This document shows positions 15,101 through 30,100 of a stretch of DNA of 64,000 bases, in pieces. Numbering within the stretch: the stretch's first letter is position 1; the number at the start of each line of letters is the position of its first letter. A model generated the notes under the pieces. It was not told where the DNA came from and did not search any database. It saw only the letters and a list, made by a program, of their open reading frames with translations. The position numbers and the translations under genes are program-made. This stretch comes from Sipunculus nudus. Taxonomy: Eukaryota; Annelida; Sipuncula; Golfingiida; Sipunculidae. The stretch covers positions 15,478,058-15,542,057 of the forward strand of contig CM049310.1 in NCBI GenBank assembly GCA_026874595.1. The letters are read 5' to 3'.

Positions 15101-18100
15101 ATCTGAACATTCAAATTATTTTAATCACTTTAACATTATCATAACTTAAACATCATATATAAGAGTGACCAAATATGTCTATGGCCTTGATGATTAACTA
15201 TGATAAACAATTTTAAAAACAATCAATTTATCAATTTACAGAACAATACTGTGTCATGCCAAGGTACAGCTCAAAAGTCTTCTGAATTAAAATTGTCTGA
15301 ATGGTTTAGCATAATCAGCTATATGATGGGTTGATACCATGTGTCACACTGAGATATAGTCTAACAAAGTTGTCACTGTCTGAAGCAATGATTCACTAAA
15401 ACCTCAGTGAAACCTACATTGAATAAAATGCTTGTATACCTTGGTGTTTACAAGATTGTTCCAGTGTTCTCTTTGCTCCAAAATGTTTGTGGCCTGCCCT
15501 TTCCCACACAGTAACCTATCAATCATGGGTATAACTTGCACATGCTTGTTGCTGGTTTCCGTGTACTCCCATTAAGCAAGTAGCACAGACTTTCAGTGAT
15601 AAAACTGAGCCCAACAAATCACCCCCATGTGGTCAATAAATCAACCAAAATAGCTATAGATAGCTCCAGAGTGTTCACAACAAAAACATAAAGAATTACC
15701 ACCATATACTTTCTGACTTTACATTATACCATTAAATGGAACTTAAATAATTGTTTATTAATCTTCTATAAGCACTCCCATCATATCTTTCCAGGCTGCT
15801 GCCTGTGTTTTGATTACATTACCATAACCTATCATCTGTAAGTTGAAAAGTTGGAACCAAAACATTGTTGTCTTTCAGTCTGCACTCCTTTGAGCCCTAG
15901 TAGACATCAGACCACAGAAGTATGGCAGACATTCTTATAACTTCTGTTTAGCCTGTAATTTCTTGTTTTTAACTGAGACTAGTCATAAAATAAATATATG
16001 ATCATAAACACTGACAGGAGTGGTATGTAAAAGTTACATAACTATGTAGTACATGCCTTTACAACAGTTTATCTGTAGATGCTAGGACAGTTTTTGTCAC
16101 CTCTTTGAACTAGTAATTGGAAAGATGGGTCAGTCAGCAGTCACTGCAGATGATGGCTTCTCTGCTGCCTTAAGCCTGGAATTAATGGATTACAATATTA
16201 CCTCAGTTTTTACATATATATCTTCAAATATTGAGACCAGCTTATACACAGACCAACTTCATGTACATAACTCTTTTCTGGTAGATCCTGAGCATTGGTA
16301 TCATAAAACTTGCAGGAAGTGTCTGTGGATGGCTGCCATAGGCTACCTACATCCTTGACATAGCCGACAATGCTTAAACTAATGCAACAGATGGATGTGA
16401 ATGGATTGAAATAATGAAAAATTTGAGGTAAACAAGATCATGATTAATGATATATAATATAAATCCTATCATTCAATGTCACAGTGTTATTAGTAGGTTC
16501 CCTCTGAAATATTCAAAACGTAAAATAATACTATAAATATTATTCCAGTACATCAACCATTATAAAATATATTAAGAGACCATTATCCTCTTATGTTATC
16601 TGAATAAAGAACTTGAGAAGCTCCTGTTATTCCTTAAAAATATGGGAAAACTGTATACAAGTTCTTACAGATCAAACCCCATGGTTACAAAAAAATTAAT
16701 GATATATATTAAGATAATCAAATATTTTGTTATTATTTGATACAAAATTACATTATGTTTGCATGTAGGCCTATGACCATGCTGATATGGCTGATAACTA
16801 TGATATATGTGTGACCAGAATCCAGCAGAAATTCTCATTTTAAAATGTGCCCATTAAATGAAATGAACATCATAACCTCGTTCTTGAGGCTACATTTGGG
16901 GCATTACAATTTTAATTAGTCAATAGAAGTGTTTGTAATAACTGTTTAACCATTGTCGTCTACACAAGGGCTGACAAGTCAAAAGCCTTGGCAGTTTCAC
17001 TGTCATCTCGGGATTAACAGAGCCTACAGCAAACAACATAATACCATACAATACAAATAACTCCTTGACCATGCATTCTTAACATAATCATTCAGTATTT
17101 GACCTCTGGGAGATTTAGGAAATATTTATGTACAACAATCACAGAAAAATCTTCAGTCTGAAATGTTTACAAGTATTTGTTTATTGTTTTTAATGGAAGT
17201 GAAAAGTTAGTTTTACATGACATGTACATGATTACACATATTCCTTCACTGGATTGTGCAAGAAGCCAATCATTAACACTTTCAATTCTATCCACAATTT
17301 CTTGCCAAATGGAAACATGAATTTAATGTCAAACACTGAGTCATGATTTAAAAGATATGGTGGTTTTATAAGAATTCACAGTTTGGTTGAGGAATTAACA
17401 GTTTACCATAAACAGATCACATTTTCTAAAACTGTTGAAAATATACTGAACAGGAAAATAACAGCATGTCCCAATTAACCCTTTTTCATGTCCTATATTC
17501 ACATCCACACCTTTAGTAATAGCAAGTGAGGTGAACATAAACATATACTTGGTGCTGATGTTTTTCAAACATCTGCTCCAGCTTAAACAAGAAAGTGAAA
17601 GCTAATTCCACACAACTGTACCTACAGAATGCATCAACAGTGATGCTGGAAGGAAGATGAGGAAGAGGCAGGAGGCTGTATCCCAGTAGATATAACCACA
17701 GGAACAGGCCCCATATAACAGATGGCTGTGATGTGTAAACAGGGCCTGATCCAGAGAGGGAAGTACCCACAACACCAGTTGTTAATCAGGCCAGGACTCA
17801 TTGACCAGCCAGGCATCCCCACTCTACTGTTCAATGCCCGTCATACCTGGGAAAGTATCTCTACATGAACCATATATTGTGTTTTCATATACATCAAGAT
17901 GCTATTTGTACAAAATATGCTTTATATAGACGTAAGGACATCACAATTCTGCCATGATTCATCCAAAGATTAATTTTGCTGCAAATTACATCAAGCAACA
18001 TGAAACTTTATCACTTATTTTATTTCTACACAATTTGATATTTCAAAGATGTACCATAAAATCCAAATATACTATATGTTTTGTTAACATAACGTGATCT

Positions 18101-21100
18101 CATATGTCAGATCCCTTATTTATTTGCATGCATTTGCAGTTCCCCAGATCCCTTATTTATTTAAATGCATTTGCAGTTCCCAAGATGTTTAGTTGAGTGA
18201 TTTTCTTTTGCATAATACACTGCTGATATTATCAATAACAATAAATATTTTTTAAAAAATTTTAAATAACAAATTTCATTGTTTTTGTTATTAAAGTGTT
18301 ACTTTCATCTGTAACTTCTTATTTTCCAAAGTTGTACAGAGTATCAACACAGTACCCAAAAGTAACACAAAGGTACCCAAGTTGTCGAAAAATGGCCAGG
18401 AGTTGCCAAAACCTGCTGAGAAGTTGCTGTGCCAAAGAGTACATATAAATAGCTCATATTGTACATCCTGTGGAATATTGTTACACCCAAGCTGATAGCT
18501 GTTTCAATCAAAATTTCACCTTGGTTTCACTTTCAGCAACTTTCCTGCAAATTATCATGATCCACACTTCTGTAGTTCACAGTGTTTCCAAGCTGCCCAG
18601 ATCTGACAGATGCTTTATTTGCCCTCCCTGACAGCCCTACCCCCAGATTTACACAGGTAGCCATCAAATGAAAGATCTGCTGCTTAACTTGGCAGCATCA
18701 GTGTTGGTACAGTCTTCTGGACTGATCCCCACCCTTAGTGTCTCACCCAGATGCCCCCTTCTTCTGACAAAACCAACACATTGATGAGAAGGCTGTGCAA
18801 CAATTTGCTATAAGTTAGGAGCATGTACACTGCACTGTCTGCCTTGATGTGGATGGGGCAAATAGAGCTGTTTACAATGGTTTATTTCTGGCACCAGTGC
18901 CACTGTTAGAAACAGAGTGTTCAGTTGTTATGTAGATATGGCATGTTCTGACAGATTAGCCACTTGATGGAAGGCCCCCCCCCCCAAAAAAAAAAATAAA
19001 GACAACACAAACAGTTCTGGCACAGCTTTCTTATCTGTGATGAACAAGAACAAAGAAAAAGGCAACACCTGCTTAATATCTTAAGTTATTAATATTTTTT
19101 TAAACCAGTATTAGCAGTGCTAGGGAATTTAGAAGAGAAATCAGTCAAATGGGCTTGCACTTTTGTTTAATTAACAAGTGACCCATGGGTCATGACGCTC
19201 AGCTGACTGGGAAGAGATTCGCAAAAGGAAATTTTATCATCTGAATGGTAGTATATACCCATTCAACTGAAGCATCAAACAGATTAACCAACAGGCCAAG
19301 ATTGTGTCTGCATTTATATATATTTCAAAAATAGAGAAAAAATGCGTAAATTTAAAAAAAATACAGGTGGCTCCACCAGTCTGCAGAAACTAATAAAAAC
19401 ACTTAATGGTCTTTCTGGTTTCCATGGAGACTTTTCATAGGCCTCTCAGAATGTAAAATATGAAGATTCTAGGTCCAGTCTTTACAATTTGTGCCCTGTT
19501 AACAGATGTCCACATTTTTAAAGGTCTCAAAAATAGAGAAAAAAATTCGTAAAGAATCGAAAAATACAGGTGGCGCCACCAGTCTGCAGAAACTGATAGA
19601 ACATCTCATGATCAATATGTATGCCAAAAAATCATGACCATCAGTGATGTAGGTTATGAGATATTGAAGTTTTTGTATGAAATTTTTACTATTCTGGGGG
19701 GTAATTTGGGGCTCCATAGGTCGAAGGATATGGGTAACAGAGACCTTATTTCTGGTTTCCATGGAGACTTTTCATAGGTCTCTCACTGTGTCAAGAATGA
19801 AGATTCTGGGTCCAGTCTTAATGATTTGTGCCCTGTTAACAGATGTTCACATTTTTAAAGGTCTCAAAAATAGAGAAAAAAATTCGTAAAGAATCGAAAA
19901 ATACAGGTGGCGCCACCAGTCTGCAGAAACTGATGAAACATCTCATGATCAATATGTATGCCAAAAATCATGACCATCAGTGATGTAGGTTATGAGATAT
20001 TGAAGTTTTTGTATGAAATTTTTTACTATTCTGGGGGGTAATTTGGGGCTCCATAGGTCGAAGGATATGGGTAACAGAGACCTTATTTCTGGTTTCCATG
20101 GAGACTTTTCATAGGTCTCTCACTGTGTCAAGAATGAAGATTCTGGGTCCAGTCTTAATGATTTGTGCCCTGTTAACAGATGTTCACATTTTTAAAGGTC
20201 TCAAAAATAGAGAAAAAAATTCGTAAAGAATTGAAAAATACAGGTGGCGCCACCAGTCTGCAGAAACTGATGAAACATCTCATGATCAATATGTATGCCA
20301 AAAATCATGACCATCAGTGATGTAGGTTATGAGATATTGAAGTTTTTGTATGAAATTTTTTACTATTCTGGGGGGTAATTTGGGGCTCCATAGGTCGAAG
20401 GATATGGGTAACAGAGACCTTATTTCTGGTTTCCATGGAGACTTTTCATAGGTCTCTCACTGTGTCAAGAATGAAGATTCTAGGTCCAGTCTTAATGATT
20501 TGTGCCCTGTTAACAGATGTTCACATTTTTAAAGGTCTCAAAAATAGAGAAAAAAATTCGTAAAGAATCGAAAAATACAGGTGGCGCCACCAGTCTGCAG
20601 AAACTGATGAAACATCTCATGATCAATATGTATGCCAAAAATCATGACCATCAGTGATGTAGGTTATGAGATATTGAAGTTTTTGTATGAAATTTTTTAC
20701 TATTCTGGGGGGTAATTTGGGGCTCCATAGGTCGAAGGATATGGGTAACAGAGACCTTATTTCTGGTTTCCATGGAGACTTTTCATAGGTCTCTCACTGT
20801 TTCAATCATGAAGATTCTAGGTCCAGTACTTACGATTTGTGCCTTGTTAACAGATGTTCACATTTTTAAAGGTCTCAAAAAAAGAGAAAAAAATTCGTAA
20901 AAAATTGAAGAATACAGGTGGCGCCACCAGTCTGCATGAAATGATGGAACGTCTCATGATTAATATGTATGCCAAAAATCATGACCATCAGTGATGTAGT
21001 TAATGAGATATCAAAGATTTTGTATGAAATTTTTGACTATTCTGGGGGGTACTTTGGGGCCACATAGCTTGAAGGATATGGGTAACAGAGACCTCATTTC

Positions 21101-24100
21101 TGGTTTCCAAGGAGATTTTTCATGGACCTCTCAGAATGTCAAGTTACAAGTTTCTAGGTCCAGCGGTTACGATTTGTGCCAGGTTAACGGACGGATGGAC
21201 AGATGGACAGACAGACGGACAGACGGACAACGGACAAAGGGTGATCGCTATAGCTTAGATGACTTACAGTCAGCTGAGCTAAAAACTGTGGATAGATCCA
21301 TTAAAGAACTAGATATATCTGGCATCACCTATGCCATAAGTATCCCAAGACATCAACACAGCCTTCTGATATAAATATTGACACATCCCAGATTTGACCA
21401 AAGAATATCAAGGTCCAGATATACAATTTTCAAATTACTCCAAGCACCATTGTTGAAACAATCTTTGTATCAATTTGAGTGATAATATGAAGTCCTTCAA
21501 AAGTAACGAGGTCCATAAATATATTATATTTCTACAGGTTTGATCTGGAAGATCAAGGTCAAGGTCACCAGTTGTCAAACTCATACAAAAACTTGGGTGA
21601 AAAAAGGGCACTACAAACTTGAATAACCACTAACAACAGGGTATAATATCAGACTATACATATCAATTGATTTTTTGGACAATCCATGAAGCCCATTTTG
21701 AGATATATCAAAAGTTCGATGTGCTTTTCACCTAGGATGGATCTATTTGAGGTCAAGGGCTCAAGGCCACTTTTACAGAAGAGGTAATGACCCCATTTTT
21801 AGTAAGCTCCATTTTCTCATCCATATCTACCTACCTGCAAAGGTCTTTGGTATATCCTTTTTAATTATGGTGTATACAAGATTTGTCCATGACGGCAGTG
21901 CAACTGTGTTTAAATTTAATCCATGGGTAGTATTATCCCTGACTTTTCATTTTTGGGATACAAATATTATTCCCTCTATAAGACTTCAAATTATACTGCA
22001 ATTGTTGGTTTAAGAGTATCTCAAACTGGAGCCTCGGGTTCCTTCAAGAAAGCACTGTAGCACCAACATTTCCTGCTTTTTCTAACTGCAAAAGGGATCA
22101 TAACTAACAGCAAACAGTGAATCAATGTAACCTGAATCTTTGGAACTGAATGGTATAGCACATTGTACTTGATGGCTGTTTAACTATATGACATGAAGAT
22201 AAAACAGCATACATTAAGTGGTGAAAATGGAATTATCACAGAATATATAAAATCAGAAACAGGCTCTTTTCAGCTTATATATAAACAAGGTCTACAGGCC
22301 TTATGCGAACCTGTGCAATACAAATACATCAGGTATAATGCTTCCATGCTGGACCTTACTTTTCTGTGACATATATATGTACAATGTATATGTACAATGC
22401 AAGTACTAAACATTTTGAACCTGAGTAAAAACACAAATAACACAACATGATGATAATTGTTGGTGGTGTAGGTGGTGTCACCAGTCTTATTTGTGTAAGA
22501 GAAAGCCATCAAAGATGTTTGGACAGGCCAAAATTTCAGGTCGATACATCAAACTTCTCTTGATCAGGTGCACTGGACTGACCAAGCTCAGCTGAGGCAG
22601 GCAGTTGCCCTAAGTTAAGTGAATCAAATTGCCAGCTGCAGCTACTGCACTGAGTAAACTCTTGACCTGTAGCTAGCTGCTCTGAGTGATCTCTTGACCT
22701 GCTGTAACATCTGATACAGTTGGCAGTCTGCCAAAGCTATAACAGATCCAGACTGAAACTTGGCCTGTAGCCAAATCTGAACTATTTGGGAGTCTGCCTG
22801 CCATGCTATTTACAGATACAGACAAAATTTTGGCATGTTGCTAAATCTGTTAACACATACTGAAAGACTTTGGCAACAATGCTTTTTTCAAGCTGCATAT
22901 TCATGAGACTTTTTTTTTATCAAAATGTTTAGAATATTAAAACAGATAGCTATTGAAAACAAAATCAGAATACAGATATATTTTTTATTCATGGATTTAT
23001 CTTACACATAAGCTGGATATGTACACCAATTATTTATGTTGCTTGTACAGCTCTACTTATTTACACAAATAGCTCAGTTTGTTAATACAATAAATCTGTT
23101 ACAAAGTATCTCACAGTCCTTTCATTGTTAAAGGTCCAAATATTCTGCCAAAAATCATTTTAAGTAAACTTGAACTCAGTCAACCTAAGAACAATTTTTA
23201 TGGAATGCTACAGAAGTTGAAATAACAGTTTTGAAGAAGACTACTGAAGCACTCAGTTTGAAATAGGCTTACTAATGGCCATAAGACCAGCTTTCTATGA
23301 CTCTACCAAAAATCAATTAACCCAATCTTTTTTTATTCAATTGAGAGCACCCTCCCCAAGATAATTCTTGTGAAAATTTGAAACCATTCAGCTTAACAGT
23401 TTCATCATAAAACATTTTTATGCTGAAAGAAGCTAAAATTACAAGGTTCTTATCAGTAAAAACAGGTTTGATATAGGTGGCGCCACAAAAACCTAAATTT
23501 CAAACAAGAGTCATGTGATAAACATTTGGAAATTGGTGATACAAACTCCTGTCGTTCCTGAGATTATTATGTTGGTATGCTTACTTGGCCAAATGACTAA
23601 GTTCAAGTTCCTGTTACTCAACCAAAATTCATCAAACCCAAACCATCTGAACAAACTTGAGAGATCTCATCTCTTGGATCATTTATGTAAAATAATCAAC
23701 AATTTGGCTGACTGATTTTGGAGTGGAAGATTTTCAAAGGTTTTCTTCTAAGCCTTTTCCCCATAAAATTTAAGCCAGTGCAGGTAGCACTTAATCCCAC
23801 ATGTGACAACATTTGATATGTGACTGATTTTTGAGTAAAATTTGGGGATGCCTGCTCCTGCTGTTCCTAAGAAATTATGGGTTAGTGTGCTGATGACCAA
23901 TGACCCCAGTGCAAAAATGATCAATGCAGGTAGGGCCATCAATACCTCATTTTCAAATATGACTCATGTTACCAACTTTTGCATAAAATATGATGATGAT
24001 AGCTCCAGCTGTTTCTGAGATTGTAATTTTAGAATGCTTTTTTGGCAAATTGACCAAGTTCAGCTTCCTGTAACTCAGCCAAAATCACCAAACCCGAATC

Positions 24101-27100
24101 ATTCAAACAAACTTGAGAGAGATTGTTGCTGGGATTATTTCTGTCAAATAAGGTGCCGTTTCATACACAGGAAAATCATTTCCTAAAAACATAAATACAA
24201 TTCCCTTCTACTTTATAGGTACCACAGGTCCTGGAAATTAGCCTGTATTAGGTGGCCATTGTAGTGAATTTATGTTTATGAACATAGGTTCCCTCTTTTT
24301 CCTTTTATTAATCCTGATAATGCACATGTTCCATGTACGTTTAAAGGCATTAAAGTTTAAATAAACTGTCAGATATTGAATGAAATCTAACAATATCACC
24401 TGACTGACTGTATGATGGTTCTGAAATTTTATAATTTCGTTTGTAAAAAAACTTATTAAAATTAATTTGAACACTAATACAAATATGTTCTCACTGTTTC
24501 TATTTCATTGAGATGTTTCTTCCAAATGTTCTGGCATAAGAGTACAATAGTATAAACTATCACTGTATTAGTGTATTATACTATATATTATACCACTTGT
24601 ACAGTTTTGCTGATGACTCATATGACACGGCTGAGCATACAGACACTGGGACACTGAGTTCAGGCTTTTAAATAAATTATCATGCAGTCTCACCCCTGTC
24701 AGGACAGGGCATGACATCCAGATTGGTTTCATAAGCATCACTGTGGTTAAGGAATCCCAGCATGCAGTGGGGCTAAAGGAAAGCCAGCACAGTGAGAAGG
24801 CAACTACTTGCAGAGGGTACAACACAGCTTCAGGGACTGTGCAAGTTGTGCTACTGGGCTTTTCCAAAAATAACCAGCCTGTAAGTCTGGCTGCCCCAAG
24901 GGGCTGGCAACACCCAAGCTTTGCCCTGCCATGAACATGAAAGCTCTTGGGGTCAGTGGCTGATATGTCCAAGCTGACAGAGCTCTCCAGCTCTGAGAGG
25001 AGGCCCCATCCCTGTGGTATGCCAGTTAGTCTAAACCTACAGCTCATGAATGTGCTGTTAGACTAGGGCCCTCAGAAGTGTGATATTATTGACACTCAGT
25101 GACCAGTGTCCAAACCATCCTCCCAACCTTCTGTCTGCCCTACAAAAACAGTTCCTGACTAGCAGGTATACTAAATACAGGATGGCCCATATGCAAGGTC
25201 CAGATGTTTCATACTGTTAATTCTATCCCTAGACCACACAGAAACAAAAACATTAATCATGCTGCTTAAAGTAAATTCCAGGGAGCTTTCTTGGACTTAA
25301 TCTATGCATTTTTTTATTGTATATAGGTTAATTTTCTACAGAATTAGTGCCAGTCACCTGGTTCATGAAGATAATGCAGGTCACTGAGATGAATAATACT
25401 CAAAATGATAAATAAGGCCATATAAAATATGGCAATTAACTTTAAAGAACAAAATGTCTTGTTCCAAATATGACTGAAACACCAGATCTGTTCAGATCTA
25501 ATTTTGGGTATACATTTATTCTTGATTAAATACAGTTTTATCCCTGAAAAAAGTCTCTTGCATCAACTATTATCATGTTAAGCGAGTAAACATTTTCCTT
25601 ATTTTTTACAAAGTGCATTATGTTTGCACCCATAACTTTTATGTAAAATGTAAAACTGACCGTATTTCTGGCATGTAAATAGGAACTATATAGGGAATAT
25701 TTATGCTAAATATGAAGAAAAACAGATGAGAGTTTTGATATTAGGCAGTCTTGATGTGTGATAATAGGTTTTTAATGGAAAATTTAGTTTTTCCTTAATT
25801 TCTCCAAGGAATGACATCACATTAATAAGTTTTCAGTCTGGTAGGAGATCTTGGGGACATCTAACAGTATGCCAACTTTCTGATTCTTTGGTTTCATAAT
25901 GTGCCAGTCTAACCAATGGACAGATGAATGGAAGACAGATAATGGACCATTACCATAGCTCAGATGACTTATAGTCAGCTGAGCTAAAAAATAATATGAA
26001 TGGTCACAAACATAGTGTTATTTTGCAGTGATAAATCTTTTCTTCCTAAATATCAGTCATGTGAGCATGTTTGATGACTTTTTAAATAAATGTATTGAAC
26101 TAAAACACAGCATTTATAATTCTGCATCAATTCAAATTGTTTTTTTTTGTTAAATTTGAAAGGAAAATAATATTTGAAAATCTGCAATACAACTCAACTG
26201 TCACTGTATTTTCAATAAAATAAACACAATTTCAAGATTTCCCTGGTATTTAATCTTTTTCTGTCAGTGTATACATTCTGCATGTGCCATTTCTGTCCCA
26301 CCAAACACAGGAAATATTCTTTCTGTAAAGGTCTAGGAAAACACAAGATCTGGAAATACCCACAGATACTGATGGTTAAATACTTACCAGAGTGGACCTG
26401 ACACTTATATTTGTTCAATGAGCTATGGTCATTTCTTTCCCAGAATGACAAATTTCAACAGTGAGCCAGAATGATCCATAGTACTCAAAATGTTACACAT
26501 ACATCTGTACCCCATTCCCTGAAAGTGCAAGTATGTTAAAACATGGTAAGATTGATGCTCCATGCCCACACAAGCCTCTCCTTGTCTGACATTTAAACTT
26601 CAAAATTCACAAGATAAACCATCTAATGGGGTTGTACCCTCAAAACAAATTCAAGCCATGAGCAAATAACTTTACATAATTAATTATAATTTTCTGTTTT
26701 AATATATGATGTATATGTAAAACTATACAAGTGATCTCCATGTCCAAAGATCCCTTTGCAGTACTGTCCAGTGAACCTTGATATATTCAAGATATACTGA
26801 TTAAAACTTAGTGCCTATTAAAGTTGGAACTGACTGAGCATACATACATGTGCATGTATGACAAAAGAAAAAAGAGTTAAGTCATGGAAACATACATAAT
26901 GAACCTTATGAAATCAAAACAAAGGTCAAGGTCACTCTCTGAAGGACAGCACGGATTCAAAACATAGGCCAAGGTCACAATTTGAATAATGGTAAATAAT
27001 CAACCACCAATCAGGTGGTAACTGGCATACTGGCAGTCATACTGACGTTCAAGATGGACATTTTTATATCAAAAACAGAATAATATTCCAGTCACAAATT

Positions 27101-30100
27101 TGTCTTTATAAAGTTTATCCACAAGAAATTCAATAATATAATCCAGGTTCCATATATCACGAATATCATACAGGTAAACAACCTTCCTGATAGATTACAT
27201 AACCACTGTGGCAGGCTCAGCATTGCACCAAATGGTCCACCTGCACATGCACCAGTTGGGGTAGGGTAAAAGGGTAGGGGTAGGTGATGAATGTATAATA
27301 GTCCTCAAGAGGGCACCTTGCATCAGCCACAAGGAGCTTTATCACCCTGGGTATTAGCATGGATTTTGGCTTTAGCAGGGGTAGGTCTAATAACCTATAG
27401 CTGGTGTGATGTGGCAGTGATATAGCCTGAAAGAGAGGTTTATCTGCTCACACCCACATAGGCTCACTGTTATCAGTGCTGACTCTCACCTGCCTAGCTA
27501 GGCCTCAAGGGACAGCTTGGGGCAGGCTCCAAGTTAACACAGGGCACCAATTTATGTATGGCACAGAGCACAGTTCAGCCAGATGTATTTCACACAATAA
27601 TCCAGCACCAGTACAAGTGCATAAGGGTCCAAGTGTTCTTATACCGCAGCAGTTGTTACAGCCTGTGAAGAATCACCTGAAAGTGCATCTTTATTTTTGC
27701 AGCAGACTCACTCTTTAAGTGCTATCTTGGCATTTTGCAGAGATGAGAGCACCCTTTTCAGCTGTTCCCATTACCTTGAGGGGTGAAAATGTTTTGTATA
27801 GGACTTGCACAGTAAACAGTAGAAAATACTAAGGAGCTGAAAATAACATTTTTAATACCTTCTCCACAGAAGCTACACTTACCTGACAAGAACATAAATT
27901 TATAAACCATGATTAAGTGAGATTGTTAAGTGTTCATCTGTCATCACAGGTAGGCAGGGAATGAAATCCAAATTCCACTGACAGCTGATATGTATAACCT
28001 ATAGGATATGTAATACCCTATAGTGATCTAATTAATAATTCTTAACCCCCCCCCCTTGTTTATCTCCATGTCATAGCAACATAGTCAAATCAGAATTATG
28101 GTTGGACAGATTAATTCTAACAACTATTGTCAGGAAACAGGATTCATATTTTCCATGTTACCACAACTACACTGAAAGTCAGAAAACTGTTGTGTAAGAG
28201 ATCCTGGTGACTTGAGATTCCATCATGAAATCTGTGACTCAAAACCAAGTGATGATTTTAGATCTTAACTGAGCATTTGATTGTACTCACATTACCCATG
28301 AACTTACAAAGATCAGCTTCATCATGCAAGCTTTGTGTATTACAGAGAGGGTTTCAAAGGTTCACTTCAAAGACGGTAATGAAATATCTTATGTTACCAT
28401 TGAAAAAGACCTAATTTATGCTTTACAAACAAGTAATGTTTGCATGCAAAATCAGGGAAGAAACTTATTCACATGATTTTCAAATAGAGAGATTAAATCA
28501 ACAATTTTCATGCTGCATTAATGGTTTAACTTAACTATTAGCTGTGCAATATTTTATTTTAACCTTGTAGCTGAACCTATTTAAATATTATAATTTTATG
28601 ACAAATTTACAGTTCTAATGATACAACTGAAGATAATTCAAGATCCATGCATACCACTGACTGGTACATCTCATAAGAGAAAGGCCACACCTAAGGAATT
28701 TATGAAAATTACCAACTGATATAATGCAAGGCCTTTGCTTGTAGCTTGTAAAATGAATTTGATGATGCAAAAATTTTATTAAACAAGCACGTTTCAAGGT
28801 GATACATCTAGTTGGTCCTTTGTAGTGTCTGAGTCTAATCAGGCTGTCAGATGGTTCAATACTATATCCTGTGTTGTTGTAAACCAGCTTAGAGCACAAA
28901 TCACTGGCACTGACAACATTTGTAAACAGCAGCGCCTGGTATGATCCTGGTCAGCATACCAACTATCTGGAATTTATACCTTGTTCTTACATGTGGGGTC
29001 AGATCAAATTCCATCTGACACCAGATACTAATATTCTGTGGCTTCATACAAGGGAATACAAGTAAAATTGTTTAATAGATTTACATGTGCACCGTCACCA
29101 CTTATAATGAGATTTATTGCCCTTTTATCCACATACAAACCCATCTCAGCAAAGCTCATACTGAATGTTTAATGTTGGAAATAAAACCTCAAACAACACT
29201 TAATATTTGTAGCACTGATTAAATCTGAAACTTGTGTTATTGAAGTAACCAACCATGAATAAAAAGTCCCTTTACCATTGATTATCTTAAATAAGAAATA
29301 AATAAGAGATCTTTATGGCAATCAAGGCATATCAGGGGTGGATATAAGATTTTAGAATAAGGGGTCGGTGGTCTGTTTGGGTGGGGGGGGGGGGGGCAGG
29401 GGGTGTCAACACCTTTGAAAAGGTGAACATGTGCTGGAAATACAAGCAATCTTGATATGTTTATACCATCAGTTTTATACCACCAGTTATGTATTTGATG
29501 CATCCATGTTGAAAATCATGAACATTATGGAAACCTTACAGAAAGGGGAAAGTGTCTCCAAGAACTTGCTGAAAATCTCTGAAATGTTCCATCAAGACTT
29601 AACTGCTCTAGTGTTTCTCACCTGACCTGATCCAATCCTGCAACAGTCCAGATCACTGCTGATTCGTAACTGTTGCAAAGTGATTTTGCTGAAACTGAAT
29701 TTGATAATTTTTTCATTACATCTACCAATCAGGTTATGTTTTCAACTGCATTTTGGTTGTTGGTTAGTTCATATGTCAGCAAAGATTATGCAAAAACTAC
29801 TAAACTTTGTGAGGGTGGGACATGCCAGGAAAGACCCAAAGAAGCTTTGTTACAATTAAGGTAGTATCCCACTGAGCTGCAACAGCTTGCGACTAGTTGG
29901 AGACATGACAATTGTGAGAAAATGCGCAAATTAGCAACAATTTTCACTTGCAATCATACTGACGACATGTTTGCGAACATTGTATGAGTGTTTGGTCCAA
30001 AATTTGGATGGGAGTTTGTATACCCGTCATGTTCTCAAGACATTCGCATGACATTTGTGAAATATTCGCACGACAATTCGCGACCAGAATGTCATATTCT

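Larger units (their letters stand above)
12905..19196. other. Intron 3, first part: no gene seen
   Basis: AT-rich intron. Contents recognised: TA/TG microsatellites at 14396-14504, a 37-bp tandem duplication at 18109-18184, a C11-A11 tract at 18975-18996, and less AT-rich patches at about 13290-13620 and 18580-18870. Open frames are short and resemble no family I know. Confidence 0.7.

Noticed and set aside
19585-20960. Hammerhead-ribozyme (retrozyme) core in the 337-bp tandem repeat, because CTGATGA occurs in several units
   Set aside because: No stem II followed by GAAA occurs at a plausible distance, and one unit has CTGATAGA, so the required core is not present.
24568-25047. 159-codon minus-strand open frame as a gene
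   Set aside because: No recognisable domain, no supporting splice or promoter signal, and it sits in a less AT-rich intronic patch where chance frames lengthen.
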